Of a stretch of DNA of 64,000 nt, positions 1 to 8,611 are shown one piece after another (the stretch's first letter is position 1; each line of letters opens with the position of its first letter). Below the pieces are notes generated by a model, which worked only from the letters and a program-made list of their open reading frames with translations, did not search any database and was not told the DNA's origin. A program made the position numbers and the translations under genes. The stretch spans positions 124,001 through 188,000 of the forward strand of contig QVIN01000006.1 in the NCBI GenBank assembly GCA_003416985.1, given 5' to 3'. The DNA comes from Duganella sp. BJB480. GTDB taxonomy: Bacteria; Pseudomonadota; Gammaproteobacteria; Burkholderiales; Burkholderiaceae_D.

Positions 1-1
1 C

Positions 2-1306
2 ACCAGCGAAGTGCTGGCCGACCTGTCCGCTGAAGCCGCCGCCGCCGGCGCCGCGCCAGTCGACGCAGCCGAAGTGAACAACATCCTGTTCGACATGGAA
101 GCCAAGATCGTCCGTACCCAGATCCTGGACGGCGAGCCACGCATCGACGGCCGCGACACCCGCACCGTACGTCCGATCTCGATCCGCACCTCGGTGCTGC
201 CACGCACCCACGGTTCGGCGCTGTTCACCCGCGGCGAAACGCAGGCGCTGGTGGTTGCCACCCTGGGCACCGCACGCGACAGCCAGAAGATCGACGCGCT
301 GATGGGCGAGTTCACCGACTCCTTCATGCTGCACTACAACATGCCACCGTTCGCCACCGGCGAAACCGGCCGCGTGGGCACGCCTAAGCGCCGCGAAATC
401 GGCCACGGCCGCCTGGCCAAGCGCGCGCTGATCGCCGCGCTGCCTGCACCGGAAGAGTTCAGCTACTCCGTGCGCCTGGTGTCGGAAATCACCGAATCGA
501 ACGGTTCGTCGTCGATGGCATCGGTCTGCGGCGGCTGCCTGGCGCTGATGGACGCCGGCGTTCCAATGAAAGAGCACGTCGCCGGTATCGCGATGGGCCT
601 GATCAAGGAAGGCGGCAAGTTCGCCGTGCTGTCGGACATCCTGGGCGATGAAGATCACCTGGGCGACATGGACTTCAAGGTCGCCGGTACCCGCAACGGT
701 ATCACCGCGCTGCAGATGGACATCAAGATCATGGGCATCACCAAGGAAATCATGCAAGTGGCGCTGGCGCAAGCCAAGGAAGGCCGCGAGCACATCCTGG
801 GCGAAATGCAAAAAGCCATGCCGCACGTGAAGACCGAACTGTCGGACTTCGCACCGCGCCTGATCACCATCAAGATCAACCCAGAGAAGATCCGTGACGT
901 CATCGGCAAGGGCGGCGCAGTCATCCGCGCGCTGACCGAAGAGACCGGCACCCAGATCGACATCAGCGACGAAGGCGTGGTCACCATCGCTTCCGTCGAC
1001 GCAGCCGCCGGCCAGGAAGCCAAGCGCCGCATCGAAGAGCTGACCGCATCGGTCGAAGTGGGCAAGACCTACGACGGCGTGGTGTTGAAGCTGCTGGACT
1101 TCGGCGCGATCGTTCAGGTCATGCCAGGCAAGGATGGTCTGCTGCACATCTCGCAAATCGCCAACGAGCGCGTCAACGCCGTTGCCGACTACCTGAAAGA
1201 AGGCCAGGCAGTGCGCGTCAAGGTTCTGGAAACCGACGACCGCGGCCGCCTGAAACTGTCGATGAAAGCCGCCGCTGAAGAAGCCGCTGCCACCGCCGCA
1301 CAGTAA
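2..1306 (+). CDS. pnp: Polyribonucleotide nucleotidyltransferase (PNPase), C-terminal part
   Basis: Phosphorolytic 3'-5' exoribonuclease of the RNA degradosome, acting in the cytoplasm. The 5' end lies outside the window; the frame is open from base 2 and the GTG at 11 is internal. About 434 residues are visible. They include the second RNase PH core (GETQALVVATLGT, then FMLHYNMPPFATGE and GHGRLAKRAL), a KH domain with the GKGG loop (IRDVIGKGGAVI, around base 890-930), and a C-terminal S1 domain (YDGVVLKLLDFGAIVQV to GRLKLSM, bases 1070-1265). Full-length PNPases have about 700 residues, so roughly the first 270 are missing. A strong intrinsic terminator follows directly. The identification is secure; only the truncation by the window edge limits it. 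Confidence 0.97.
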   Translation, partial: TSEVLADLSAEAAAAGAAPVDAAEVNNILFDMEAKIVRTQILDGEPRIDGRDTRTVRPISIRTSVLPRTHGSALFTRGETQALVVATLGTARDSQKIDALMGEFTDSFMLHYNMPPFATGETGRVGTPKRREIGHGRLAKRALIAALPAPEEFSYSVRLVSEITESNGSSSMASVCGGCLALMDAGVPMKEHVAGIAMGLIKEGGKFAVLSDILGDEDHLGDMDFKVAGTRNGITALQMDIKIMGITKEIMQVALAQAKEGREHILGEMQKAMPHVKTELSDFAPRLITIKINPEKIRDVIGKGGAVIRALTEETGTQIDISDEGVVTIASVDAAAGQEAKRRIEELTASVEVGKTYDGVVLKLLDFGAIVQVMPGKDGLLHISQIANERVNAVADYLKEGQAVRVKVLETDDRGRLKLSMKAAAEEAAATAAQ

Positions 1307-1327
1307 GTCGAGCTAGTTTGAAGAAAA

Positions 1328-1357
1328 GCCGCCGGAGCGCCCCGGCGGTTTTTTTTT
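1328..1357 (+). terminator. Intrinsic terminator of pnp
   Basis: A perfect 7-bp stem CCGCCGG/CCGGCGG (1329-1335 with 1342-1348) closes a 6-nt loop and is followed by nine T residues. It lies 22 nt after the pnp stop, so pnp transcription ends before the DUF29 genes. Confidence 0.92.
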
Positions 1358-1396
1358 GTCCCGAACTTTCTGCGCCGTGTCCGGTCCAACCGGATC

Positions 1397-1828
1397 ATGG
1401 GCACTTTATACGACGACGACATCATTGCCTGGTCCGAACAGCAGGCGGCCTTGCTGCGCGCCGGGCAGTGGTCGCAGCTGGACATCGACAACATCGCCGA
1501 GGAGATCGAGGATGTGGGCAAGAGTGAAAAGCGGGAGCTTCAAAGCCGTCAATCTGTACTTCTCACGCATCTCCTCAAATGGAAATATCAGCCGGGTAGG
1601 CGAGGCAGCAGCTGGGTGAGGACCATCAGGGTGCAGCGCGCCGCTGTTGCCGCCGATCTTGTCCAATATCCTCATTTGAAGCCGTTGCTGAGCGACCCTC
1701 AATGGTTCAGGCAAGTCTACCGGCGAGCAAGGACCGACGCCGAAGCGCAGACACACTTGCCGGATTTGCCGGATGAGTTCCCCTGGACTGTCGAGCAATT
1801 GCTGGATCCCGATTTCTTCCCCGAATGA
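1397..1828 (+). CDS. DUF29 family protein, copy 1
   Basis: A 143-residue protein of the DUF29 family, whose molecular role is not established. Family signs are the N-terminal YDDDIIAWSEQQAALLR segment, the IDNIAEEIEDVG helix, HLLKWKYQP followed by RRGSSW, and a C-terminal PWTVEQLLDPDFFPE. The start at 1397 fits the homologous start of the copy at 9651. Its stop overlaps the start of the next DUF29 gene (ATGA at 1825-1828), so the two are translationally coupled. It is much closer to the copy at 9651 than to its direct neighbour, for example in the shared HLLKW-YQP-RRGSSW block. There is no signal peptide or membrane segment, so it is probably cytoplasmic. Confidence 0.85.
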   Translation: MGTLYDDDIIAWSEQQAALLRAGQWSQLDIDNIAEEIEDVGKSEKRELQSRQSVLLTHLLKWKYQPGRRGSSWVRTIRVQRAAVAADLVQYPHLKPLLSDPQWFRQVYRRARTDAEAQTHLPDLPDEFPWTVEQLLDPDFFPE

Positions 1829-2262
1829 TCATGGCTGCTCCCCACGAAAACGACTTTGCCGAATGGACTCGCGAGCAGGCGTTCTGGCTGCGCTCCGGCG
1901 ATCTTGCTCTGCTGGACGCGCAGCACCTTGCGGAGGAGGTAGACCATATGGCCTGGAACTGCCGGCACGAGCTGGCCATGCGCTGCGTCGGATTGCAGGC
2001 TCATCTGGCGCGATGGCAGCGGCAGTCCGGATATCGATGCGGCCTCTGGCGAAAGCTGATCGACTTACAGCGGACCCGAATTCTGCGGATGCTCAACCGC
2101 ATGCCCAGCTTGCGCAAAACCCTCGTGGAGACTGACTTTGTACAAGATGTCTGGATTGACGCGTTGATGCGGGTGGTCGGCGAGGACCAGTGCTATGACC
2201 TGCCCGACACCAGTCCCTGGACCCTGGAGCAGGCGCTGGCCCCGGACTTCTGGCCCGACTAG
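1825..2262 (+). CDS. DUF29 family protein, copy 2
   Basis: A 145-residue DUF29 paralogue beginning inside the stop codon of copy 1. An alternative start is the ATG at 1831. The family pattern is kept (FAEWTREQAFWLR, LLDAQHLAEEVDHM, HLARWQRQ, PWTLEQALAPDFWPD), but the RRGSSW block is replaced by YRCGLW, so this copy is the divergent one. It ends about 70 nt before the MoxR-type ATPase operon, and a possible promoter lies in between. Function is unknown; membership in a common system with the downstream operon is only suggested by position. Confidence 0.83.
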   Translation: MIMAAPHENDFAEWTREQAFWLRSGDLALLDAQHLAEEVDHMAWNCRHELAMRCVGLQAHLARWQRQSGYRCGLWRKLIDLQRTRILRMLNRMPSLRKTLVETDFVQDVWIDALMRVVGEDQCYDLPDTSPWTLEQALAPDFWPD

Positions 2263-2266
2263 CCGT

Positions 2267-2296
2267 CCGACAACGCCGAGCCGCCTCGGCTATACT
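2267..2296 (+). promoter_or_regulatory. Candidate promoter of the MoxR-VWA operon
   Basis: CCGACA (2267-2272), 18 bp, then TATACT (2291-2296) ends 35 nt before the ATG at 2332. A small GCCGAG/CTCGGC hairpin (2275-2290) lies in the spacer. Only the -10 box is convincing, so the call is tentative. Confidence 0.35.
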
Positions 2297-2331
2297 TTGG
2301 GCATTGCCAATTTCCCAACTGGAAAGCGCGG

Positions 2332-3912
2332 ATGTCCCCCTTCAATCTGTTCCAGCGCGTCTCCAAGGCGCCTACCAATCCCAAGGCCGCGCCCAAGCCG
2401 CGCCAGTTCGACGTCGCCGACCTGTACCAGGGAGCGGTCAAGCTCGGCGCCGGCGAGGACGCCCCGGTCCAGTCGCTGGACGAGAAGCTGCGGCAGGCGT
2501 ACTTTTGGATCGTCAACAACGCCATCATCAGCCCACACTACGACATCGAATACAACCACGGCCCGGCCCAGTCGTACACGGTCGGCGACAGCAAGCGCAC
2601 GCTGAGCCTGCCCTCGGCGCAGAGCTACTCCAGCTTCGTGCTGCTGCCGCTGCTGACCTTCGCCACGCGCCGCAAGTGCCTGTTCGTCGGCGGTCCCGGG
2701 CGCGGCAAGACCGCCAGCGCCATCCTGATGGGCGTGCTGTCCGGCGCCACCGTCAAGGAGGTCAAGCGCGGCATGCAGCACGGCCATCCGCAGATGACCA
2801 TCGCCGACCTGCTGGGCAACCCGCTGCCGGCCGACCTGGTCAACGCGCAAAGCATGGACGACATCCGCATCGCCTGGCGCTCGTGGCTGGGCATGCGGGT
2901 CAAGATCATCGACGAATACAACCGCATCCCGACGCGCACCCAGAGCGCGCTGCTGACGCTGATGGGCGACAACTACGCCGAGGTGCTCAACCACGTCTAC
3001 GAATGCCCCGAGTCCGCCTGGTACCTGACAGCCAACGACGACCAGGGCGGCGGCACCTACGAGGTGATCGAGGCGCTGCGCGACCGCATCGACGTGATCG
3101 TGCAGGCGCTGTCGTTCAACCCGCGCTTTCTCGGCGACCTGTTGGTGCGCATCGAGGAAAACCTCAAGCCCGAGGAGCTGGTGCCGCCGGAAATCATCTT
3201 CACGCCGGAGCAGGTCGACCGCATCGGCGTCGAGGTGCGCGAGATCCTGGTGCCGGAACCGGTGCGGCGCCGGCTGGAATTTTTCACCAGCCAGTTCGAG
3301 CTGCTGGAGACGGCAGGCGGCCAGTTCGAATACATGACCAAGGACACCGCGCGCCTGTCCGGCTTCGACTGGAGCCAAGTGATCGCCGCCGACACCGGAC
3401 GCGACCGCCTGAAAGACCTGGGCTGCCAGACCCTCAACGGCATCTCGGTGCGCAACCTGATGACGCTGCTGATCTACGCCAAGGCGCTGGCCTACTTCCG
3501 CGGCAACGTGGAGGTCGAGCTGGACGACGTGCGCCAGGTGCTGCCCTTCGTGTTGCACGACAAACTGCAGCCGGACCTGGACGCGCCGTTCTTCGGCCTG
3601 CCGGAAAACGCCGCCTACCGCACCGACCGCCTGAGCTGGCTGCGCCGCCTGTTCGATCTTTCCAACGCGGACTACGACCGGCTGGACCTGGACCGCAGCG
3701 ACCCGGTCGGCGACTTCGCCGCCGAATTCGCCAAGGGCCTGGACGGCCTGACCGAGCGTGAAGCGCTGGCGCGCCTGACCAAGATCGAGCGGCTGGTGAC
3801 CGAACAGCTCAAGGGCCGCAAGCTGTACGGCCATCTGTACGACGACCTGCTCAAGCTCAAGTACCTGCACCAGCGTTACACCAACTACCTGAGCTGGGTG
3901 CGTTCGCAATAA
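2332..3912 (+). CDS. MoxR-type AAA+ ATPase
   Basis: A 526-residue AAA+ ATPase of the MoxR kind, which act as ATP-driven chaperones or remodelling factors and usually work with a VWA-domain partner. Walker A is GGPGRGKT (residues 120-127). Walker B is VKIIDEYNRIP with D194/E195. A sensor-1-like asparagine sits in WYLTANDDQGG, and an arginine-finger-type ALRDRID follows. It is longer than the usual 300-350 residues of MoxR, with about 110 residues before Walker A and a long helical C-terminus. The start is supported by GGAAAG about 6 nt upstream. It leads a six-gene operon; the next gene starts one base after its stop, and the VWA partner is two genes downstream. The substrate is unknown. Confidence 0.85.
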   Translation: MSPFNLFQRVSKAPTNPKAAPKPRQFDVADLYQGAVKLGAGEDAPVQSLDEKLRQAYFWIVNNAIISPHYDIEYNHGPAQSYTVGDSKRTLSLPSAQSYSSFVLLPLLTFATRRKCLFVGGPGRGKTASAILMGVLSGATVKEVKRGMQHGHPQMTIADLLGNPLPADLVNAQSMDDIRIAWRSWLGMRVKIIDEYNRIPTRTQSALLTLMGDNYAEVLNHVYECPESAWYLTANDDQGGGTYEVIEALRDRIDVIVQALSFNPRFLGDLLVRIEENLKPEELVPPEIIFTPEQVDRIGVEVREILVPEPVRRRLEFFTSQFELLETAGGQFEYMTKDTARLSGFDWSQVIAADTGRDRLKDLGCQTLNGISVRNLMTLLIYAKALAYFRGNVEVELDDVRQVLPFVLHDKLQPDLDAPFFGLPENAAYRTDRLSWLRRLFDLSNADYDRLDLDRSDPVGDFAAEFAKGLDGLTEREALARLTKIERLVTEQLKGRKLYGHLYDDLLKLKYLHQRYTNYLSWVRSQ

Positions 3913-3913
3913 C

Positions 3914-4897
3914 ATGATCTCGTCCGCCTTTGCTCAAGTGCTGGCCTCGGGCCGCCCGGAGTTCAACCGGCGCGCGGCCGAGGCGCGCCGCCGCTATCCC
4001 GGCTTTGACATGGCAGCTTTCACCGGACTGCTGGAAACCTGCGTCGACGGCCTGGTCCAGCTGGCATTGCAGCGCGCGCCCGACCGCGCCGGCGGCGTGG
4101 CGATGGCCATCTACGATGTGGCGCTGGAGCTGGTCGGGCAAGGGCAGGGCGGCCCGTTGGCGGCGCAGGTCTGGCGCGAACTGGCGCCCTGTTATCCGGC
4201 GCTGCTGCTGGCGCAGCCGGCGCGCCTGCTCGGCATGTTGACCAACGCCGCGCTGCACCTGGAGCGCAGCGGCGCCGCGCGGCCCGCGCAATGGCTGGCG
4301 TTGATGGGGGCGCTGGCGCCGCAGGTCGGCGACTGGCAGCAACTGGCGGTGGTCGGACAGGTCTGCGCGTGGCGGGCCGGCATGGCGCACTTCCGCGCCG
4401 GCGCGATCGAGGCCGCCGATGCCTTGCCGGAAGCGCTGGCGCTGGCCGCTTTCGGCGTCGGCCAGGGCAGCTGGAATGCGTTGCGCACCGTGCTGCTGGC
4501 CGATCCCTGGTGGACGGCGGATGAAGCAGAACGGCAGCGCGCGCAGCAAGGGCGCGAGTTCGGCGGCTTCAGCGGATTCGGCGGCGCCTTCGCGATGCCG
4601 CCGCAAGTGCGACCCGCCGCCGATGGTTTCTGGGTGCGCAGCGGCGATCGCTACAACCTGCTGGTGGCCGATGTCTGCGGCGCCGTGCTGCACGGCGCCA
4701 CCCCCGACGAGTACGAGCAGCCGCAGGCGCCCGCAGCGCGCGACGCATGCGGCTTGTCCGGCCAGCGGCTGACGATAGGCCAGCGCCAGGTCGAACTGAC
4801 CCTGCCGGCGCAAGGTCTGGCGGTAGCCGCCAACCAGCACACGGCTGCCGTCACGTCGGTGTACAGCCACGGCATTTTGCTGTTTCCACTGCGATGA
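3914..4897 (+). CDS. Uncharacterised protein of the MoxR-VWA operon
   Basis: A 327-residue protein that I do not recognise. The first two thirds are rich in Ala, Leu and Arg and look helical (for example FTGLLETCVDGLVQLALQRA, then repeated short helices). A Gly-rich FGGFSGFGGAF linker around residues 215-225 precedes a beta-rich C-terminal part (GFWVRSGDRYNLLVADVCGAVLHG to GILLFPLR). There is no signal peptide or clear membrane segment. It starts one base after the ATPase stop, and its own stop shares ATGA with the VWA gene, so it is made together with both. MoxR/VWA pairs are known to travel with a variable third component, and this protein is in the right place for that role. That is inference. 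Confidence 0.6.
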   Translation: MISSAFAQVLASGRPEFNRRAAEARRRYPGFDMAAFTGLLETCVDGLVQLALQRAPDRAGGVAMAIYDVALELVGQGQGGPLAAQVWRELAPCYPALLLAQPARLLGMLTNAALHLERSGAARPAQWLALMGALAPQVGDWQQLAVVGQVCAWRAGMAHFRAGAIEAADALPEALALAAFGVGQGSWNALRTVLLADPWWTADEAERQRAQQGREFGGFSGFGGAFAMPPQVRPAADGFWVRSGDRYNLLVADVCGAVLHGATPDEYEQPQAPAARDACGLSGQRLTIGQRQVELTLPAQGLAVAANQHTAAVTSVYSHGILLFPLR

Positions 4898-6675
4898 CGG
4901 ACGCACTGATCGAGCAATGGCAGGCGGCCTGGCCGCAGGCGCTGGAGGCGTGGAGCCGCTTCACGCGCCTGCGCGACGCCCGCCTGTGCGCCAGCACGGT
5001 GGAAGCGGCGGGGGAAGGCCTGAGCGGCAGCTTCGCGATGATACGGCTGATGGACCAAAGCGTGGTGGTGGACATGCAGGCCGTGCGGGAGCTGGGCCTG
5101 GGCGATTACGCGGTCGAGATCCTGGCGCACGAGATCGGCCACCACGTGCTGGCCCCGGCCAGCGCCACCGACCAGTTCCGGCTCCTGGCCCGCATCCGCC
5201 GCGCCCTGCCGACGCTGGAAAAGCACGCGGCCATGGTCGCCAACATGTACACCGACCTGTATATCAACGACCGCCTGCAACGGCAGGCCGGCCTGCGCAT
5301 GGCCGACATCTACCGCATCCTGGAGGCCGGCCGCGAGCCCGCCGAACCGGCGTCGCGCAGTAAGGTGTGGCTGCTCTACATGCGCATCTACGAGAACCTG
5401 TGGCAGCTGCACAAGGGCGCGCTTGGCGGCGCCGGCGCCGACGACGCGATGGACACCGACGCCTGGCTGGGCGCGCGCCTGATCCGCGTCTATGCCAAGG
5501 ACTGGATGGACGGCGCGGGCAAGTTCTCCACGCTGCTGCTGCCGTATCTGGTCGAGAGCCAGAAGCAGGAGGACGAATTCCGCCGCATGTTCGACACGCG
5601 TGACGCCGCCGAAGGCTGCGAGCCGTCAGGCGGCCAGCAGATCGAAGCGGGTGAGATGGAGGCGGCCGTGCATCCCGTGCATGACAGCCGCATCTCGGGC
5701 CTTGACGGCATCGTCGAACAACCGCAGGATGCCGCCGCGACCAGCCAGGGCGGCCAGGCGCGCGAGCCCTACGAGTACGGTGAAATCCTCAAGGCCGCCG
5801 GCATCAAGTTGAGCGACGAGGAGATCGCGGTGCGCTACTATCGCGAGCGCGCCTTGCCGCACCTGATCTCCTTCCCGAGGACGCCAGCCCCGCAGTCGGA
5901 CCAGTTGCAGCTGGAAGGGCTGGAGCCGTGGCAGATCGGCGACCCGCTCGACCAGATCGACTGGCTGCAAAGCGTGATCCAGAGTCCGCGCCCGATCCCC
6001 GGCGTCACCACCGTGCAGCGCGCCTACGGGCGCGAGGCCGCGCCGCTGCGCAAGCCAGAGCCCATCGACCTTGACCTCTACGTCGACAGTTCGGGATCGA
6101 TGCCCAACCCGCGCGTGCAGACCTCCTACCTGACGCTGGCCGGCGCCATCATCGCCCTGTCCGCGCTGCGCGCCGGCTCCAGCGTCCAGGTCACGCTATG
6201 GAGCGGCAAGAGCGACGTGATGACCACCAAGGGCTTTGTGCGCGACGACAGCAGCGTGCTACAGGTGCTGACGGGATTCTTCGGCGGCGCGACCTGCTTC
6301 CCGATTCCGCATCTGCGGCACACCTACGAGCGCCCGAGGCCGCGCCGCACCCACATCCTGCACATCTCCGACGACGGCATCACCACCATGTTCGAGAAGG
6401 ACGAGCGGGGCAACAGCGGCTGGGATGTCGCCGCGCACGCGCTGGCGGTGGGCGACGCCGGCGGCACCATGGCGCTGAACCTGCCCACCGGCTGGGAGCA
6501 GTCCGGCGACGACGACTGGCGTCGCGAAGCCTACAAAGTGCTGCGGCAGGCGAAGGAGCGCCAGCAGTGGGAGATCCACGCCATCGCGCAGTTCGAGGAC
6601 TTGGTAGAATTCGCGAGGGCCTTCAGCCGCAGGCACTATGCGCCCAAGTCCCCGCCGCAGAAAAAGAAAGCATGA
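4894..6675 (+). CDS. Metalloprotease-like/VWA fusion protein
   Basis: A 593-residue protein with two recognisable parts. Near the N-terminus, HEIGHH (H79, E80, H83) matches the zinc-metalloprotease HExxH motif, and further helices with YTDLYINDRL follow. Near the C-terminus, DLYVDSSGSM (DSSGS at 398-402) is a MIDAS-type metal-binding motif of a von Willebrand factor A domain, with VTLWSGKS and ILHISDDG forming later strands. The start at 4894 is the ATG overlapping the preceding stop; the longer upstream reading frame is shadow sequence. VWA proteins pair with MoxR ATPases, and here that ATPase is two genes upstream. No signal peptide is seen, so it should act in the cytoplasm. Whether the HExxH site is catalytically active cannot be told from sequence. 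Confidence 0.82.
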   Translation: MTDALIEQWQAAWPQALEAWSRFTRLRDARLCASTVEAAGEGLSGSFAMIRLMDQSVVVDMQAVRELGLGDYAVEILAHEIGHHVLAPASATDQFRLLARIRRALPTLEKHAAMVANMYTDLYINDRLQRQAGLRMADIYRILEAGREPAEPASRSKVWLLYMRIYENLWQLHKGALGGAGADDAMDTDAWLGARLIRVYAKDWMDGAGKFSTLLLPYLVESQKQEDEFRRMFDTRDAAEGCEPSGGQQIEAGEMEAAVHPVHDSRISGLDGIVEQPQDAAATSQGGQAREPYEYGEILKAAGIKLSDEEIAVRYYRERALPHLISFPRTPAPQSDQLQLEGLEPWQIGDPLDQIDWLQSVIQSPRPIPGVTTVQRAYGREAAPLRKPEPIDLDLYVDSSGSMPNPRVQTSYLTLAGAIIALSALRAGSSVQVTLWSGKSDVMTTKGFVRDDSSVLQVLTGFFGGATCFPIPHLRHTYERPRPRRTHILHISDDGITTMFEKDERGNSGWDVAAHALAVGDAGGTMALNLPTGWEQSGDDDWRREAYKVLRQAKERQQWEIHAIAQFEDLVEFARAFSRRHYAPKSPPQKKKA

Positions 6676-7259
6676 TGGAACATCCCGGTCCCGCCCTCGA
6701 AACGCTGACGCATCGCCTGTCCGATACGCCGGCAGAATTTCTCGACGAGCCGCGCATCGGCATCGCCGGCACGGTGCATGTGGCCGCGCTGGTCAACGAC
6801 CTGCTGCACATGCAGGGCCAGCGCGCGTCGGCGGAGGTGCTGGAGCGCTTTGTCGGCACGGATGCGAAGCGCGACCGCAACCGCCTGGCGCTGGTGATGA
6901 TCGCAGTCTGGCTGCTGGCGGACGACTGGTTCCTGTCCGCGCGCCCGGCGCAGCAGCGGGTGCTGGCGCTGCTCGATGGCGCGCTCGGCGAGCTGGCGCA
7001 GGCGACGGCGGCGCACCGCTTCGTCCACGACCCGGAGCGGCGCGAGGAACTGGCGCGCGTGGCATTGGCGCGGCTGGGCTATCGGCCCGCCGGTGAGACG
7101 GAGGCGCAGGCGACCGATCGCTTGTCGGGCATCAGCGGCATGGAGCGCAAGCGCCTGCTCGAAGCCAGCCGCGCAGCCGAGCGGCGCGCCGCCGAAATCC
7201 GCGAGGCCTTGGCGCGCAAGGCCGCCGAGGAGTCGGCCGATAAATGGTCGCGCGAATGA
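6672..7259 (+). CDS. Uncharacterised helical protein of the MoxR-VWA operon
   Basis: A 195-residue protein that I do not recognise. The start is the ATG at 6672 that overlaps the VWA stop; a second ATG follows at 6675. It is predicted helical throughout: a central Leu/Ala-rich section (LALVMIAVWLLADDWFL), then a strongly charged C-terminal coiled-coil-like stretch from about residue 155 (MERKRLLEASRAAERRAAEI and beyond). There is no signal peptide. Its stop overlaps the start of the adenylate-forming enzyme, so stoichiometric expression with that enzyme is likely. It may be an adaptor, but nothing in the sequence proves this. Confidence 0.6.
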   Translation: MMEHPGPALETLTHRLSDTPAEFLDEPRIGIAGTVHVAALVNDLLHMQGQRASAEVLERFVGTDAKRDRNRLALVMIAVWLLADDWFLSARPAQQRVLALLDGALGELAQATAAHRFVHDPERREELARVALARLGYRPAGETEAQATDRLSGISGMERKRLLEASRAAERRAAEIREALARKAAEESADKWSRE

Positions 7260-8611
7260 GCGAGTTGACGCCATTGCCGGAACAGGAGGTTCGCTTCCCC
7301 ACGTTGACGCCGGAGGGCAGGCGCATGCTGGAGTTCCTGTGTGAGCATTCGGCGGCGCCGTTCTATCGCAACCAGAGCGGCAACAAGCTGCTGGCGCACG
7401 AAGTTGGCCAGGTGCGCCAGTTCGAGGCGGAGATCGCGCAGGCCACGGTCGGCTGGCCGGCGGGCGGCAAGCCCGAATGGCTGGATGGCTTTATCCGCGC
7501 CACGTTCGACACCGTGCCTTACTATCGCCAGCTTGGATCGCCGCCCAGGACCTTTGAGGATCTGCCGACGCAGAGCCGGGCCGACTTCGCCGCCGACATC
7601 ACGCCCTTCGTGCCGGACACCGCCGACATCGGCCGCATGATCAACTTCCGCACCACCGGCACCACCGGTCATCCCTTGCTGATCGCATCGCATCCGGTGG
7701 TCGCGGCGCACTACCTGGCGTTCCACAAGCGTGCCTTGAAGCGGTTCGGCGTCGAGCTGCGGCACGGCAGCGGGCAGGTGGGCGTGGTGCTGCTCGGCCA
7801 CCAGCAGCGCTGCTTCACCTATGTGTCGGTGACGCCGACGATGGGCGAGTCGGGACTGGCCAAGATCAACCTGTACCCGGACGAATGGCGGCATCCAGAC
7901 GACCGCGCGCGCTATCTGGATGCGCTGTCGCCGGAGGTTGTTGCGGGCGATCCGATTTCGTTCGCCGCGCTGCTCGAACTGCCGGTGACGATGAAGCCGC
8001 GCGCGCTGCTGTCGGTGTCGATGCTGCTGTTGCCGGCCCTGCGCGCACGCCTGGAACAGCGCTTCGCCTGTCCGGTGCTGGATATCTACTCGCTCAACGA
8101 AGTCGGCCCGGTGGCGGTGTTCGACGCGCATGCGGGCGGCCACGTGCTGCTGCAGCCGCAGCTCTACGTCGAGATACTGGACCCGCAGGGAAGGCCGGTC
8201 GCGCCGGGGCGGCGCGGCGAGATCACGCTGACGGGGGGCTTCAATTTCTGCCTGCCGCTGGTACGTTACCGGACCGGCGACCATGCGTCGCTGTCGTTCC
8301 ACGCGGATGCGCCGGTGCTGGTCGGGCTGTCCGGCCGTTCGCCGGTACGCTATCTCGCATCCGGCAAGTGGATCAACAACATCGACGTGACGCACGCCTT
8401 GAAGCACCTGCCGATACCGCACTTCTGCGTGCACCAGCGCGCGGACGGCGTCGTGGTGCTGCGGCTGGCGCAGGCGATGAGCGCGTTGGGCATGGAAGCG
8501 CGCACCGCGCTGGAGCTGCTGTTCGGCGCCGGCAACGTGCTGCTGGAGGTGCTGACCGCCGACGACAAAACCGTTCAATATACCTCCGCACTGGATGGCG
8601 CCAACACATGA
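7256..8611 (+). CDS. CapK/phenylacetate-CoA-ligase-like adenylate-forming enzyme
   Basis: A 451-residue member of the adenylate-forming superfamily nearest in character to CapK, coenzyme F390 synthetase and phenylacetate-CoA ligase. These enzymes activate a carboxylate or hydroxyl group with ATP. The P-loop-like TTGTTGHP motif is at about residues 133-140. Later motifs include a YSLNEVGP segment and RYRTGDHASL. The C-terminal part (VRYLASGKWINNIDVTHAL) is compact. I chose the ATG at 7256, which overlaps the preceding stop, over the GTG-rich region and the ATG at 7244. The substrate is unknown. The gene is coupled to the NadR-like gene by ATGA, which hints at a nucleotide-type substrate or product, but this is only inference. 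Confidence 0.75.
   Translation: MSELTPLPEQEVRFPTLTPEGRRMLEFLCEHSAAPFYRNQSGNKLLAHEVGQVRQFEAEIAQATVGWPAGGKPEWLDGFIRATFDTVPYYRQLGSPPRTFEDLPTQSRADFAADITPFVPDTADIGRMINFRTTGTTGHPLLIASHPVVAAHYLAFHKRALKRFGVELRHGSGQVGVVLLGHQQRCFTYVSVTPTMGESGLAKINLYPDEWRHPDDRARYLDALSPEVVAGDPISFAALLELPVTMKPRALLSVSMLLLPALRARLEQRFACPVLDIYSLNEVGPVAVFDAHAGGHVLLQPQLYVEILDPQGRPVAPGRRGEITLTGGFNFCLPLVRYRTGDHASLSFHADAPVLVGLSGRSPVRYLASGKWINNIDVTHALKHLPIPHFCVHQRADGVVVLRLAQAMSALGMEARTALELLFGAGNVLLEVLTADDKTVQYTSALDGANT

Noticed and set aside
2290..3915. 541-residue minus-strand reading frame opposite the MoxR-type ATPase
   Set aside because: High GC third positions keep the antisense frame open; it has no recognisable domain, and the plus strand encodes a clear AAA+ ATPase.
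4747..4893. Longer N-terminus for the VWA protein (642 residues)
   Set aside because: The extra residues overlap the preceding gene in another frame and lack family character; the ATG at 4894 in the ATGA overlap matches the operon's pattern.
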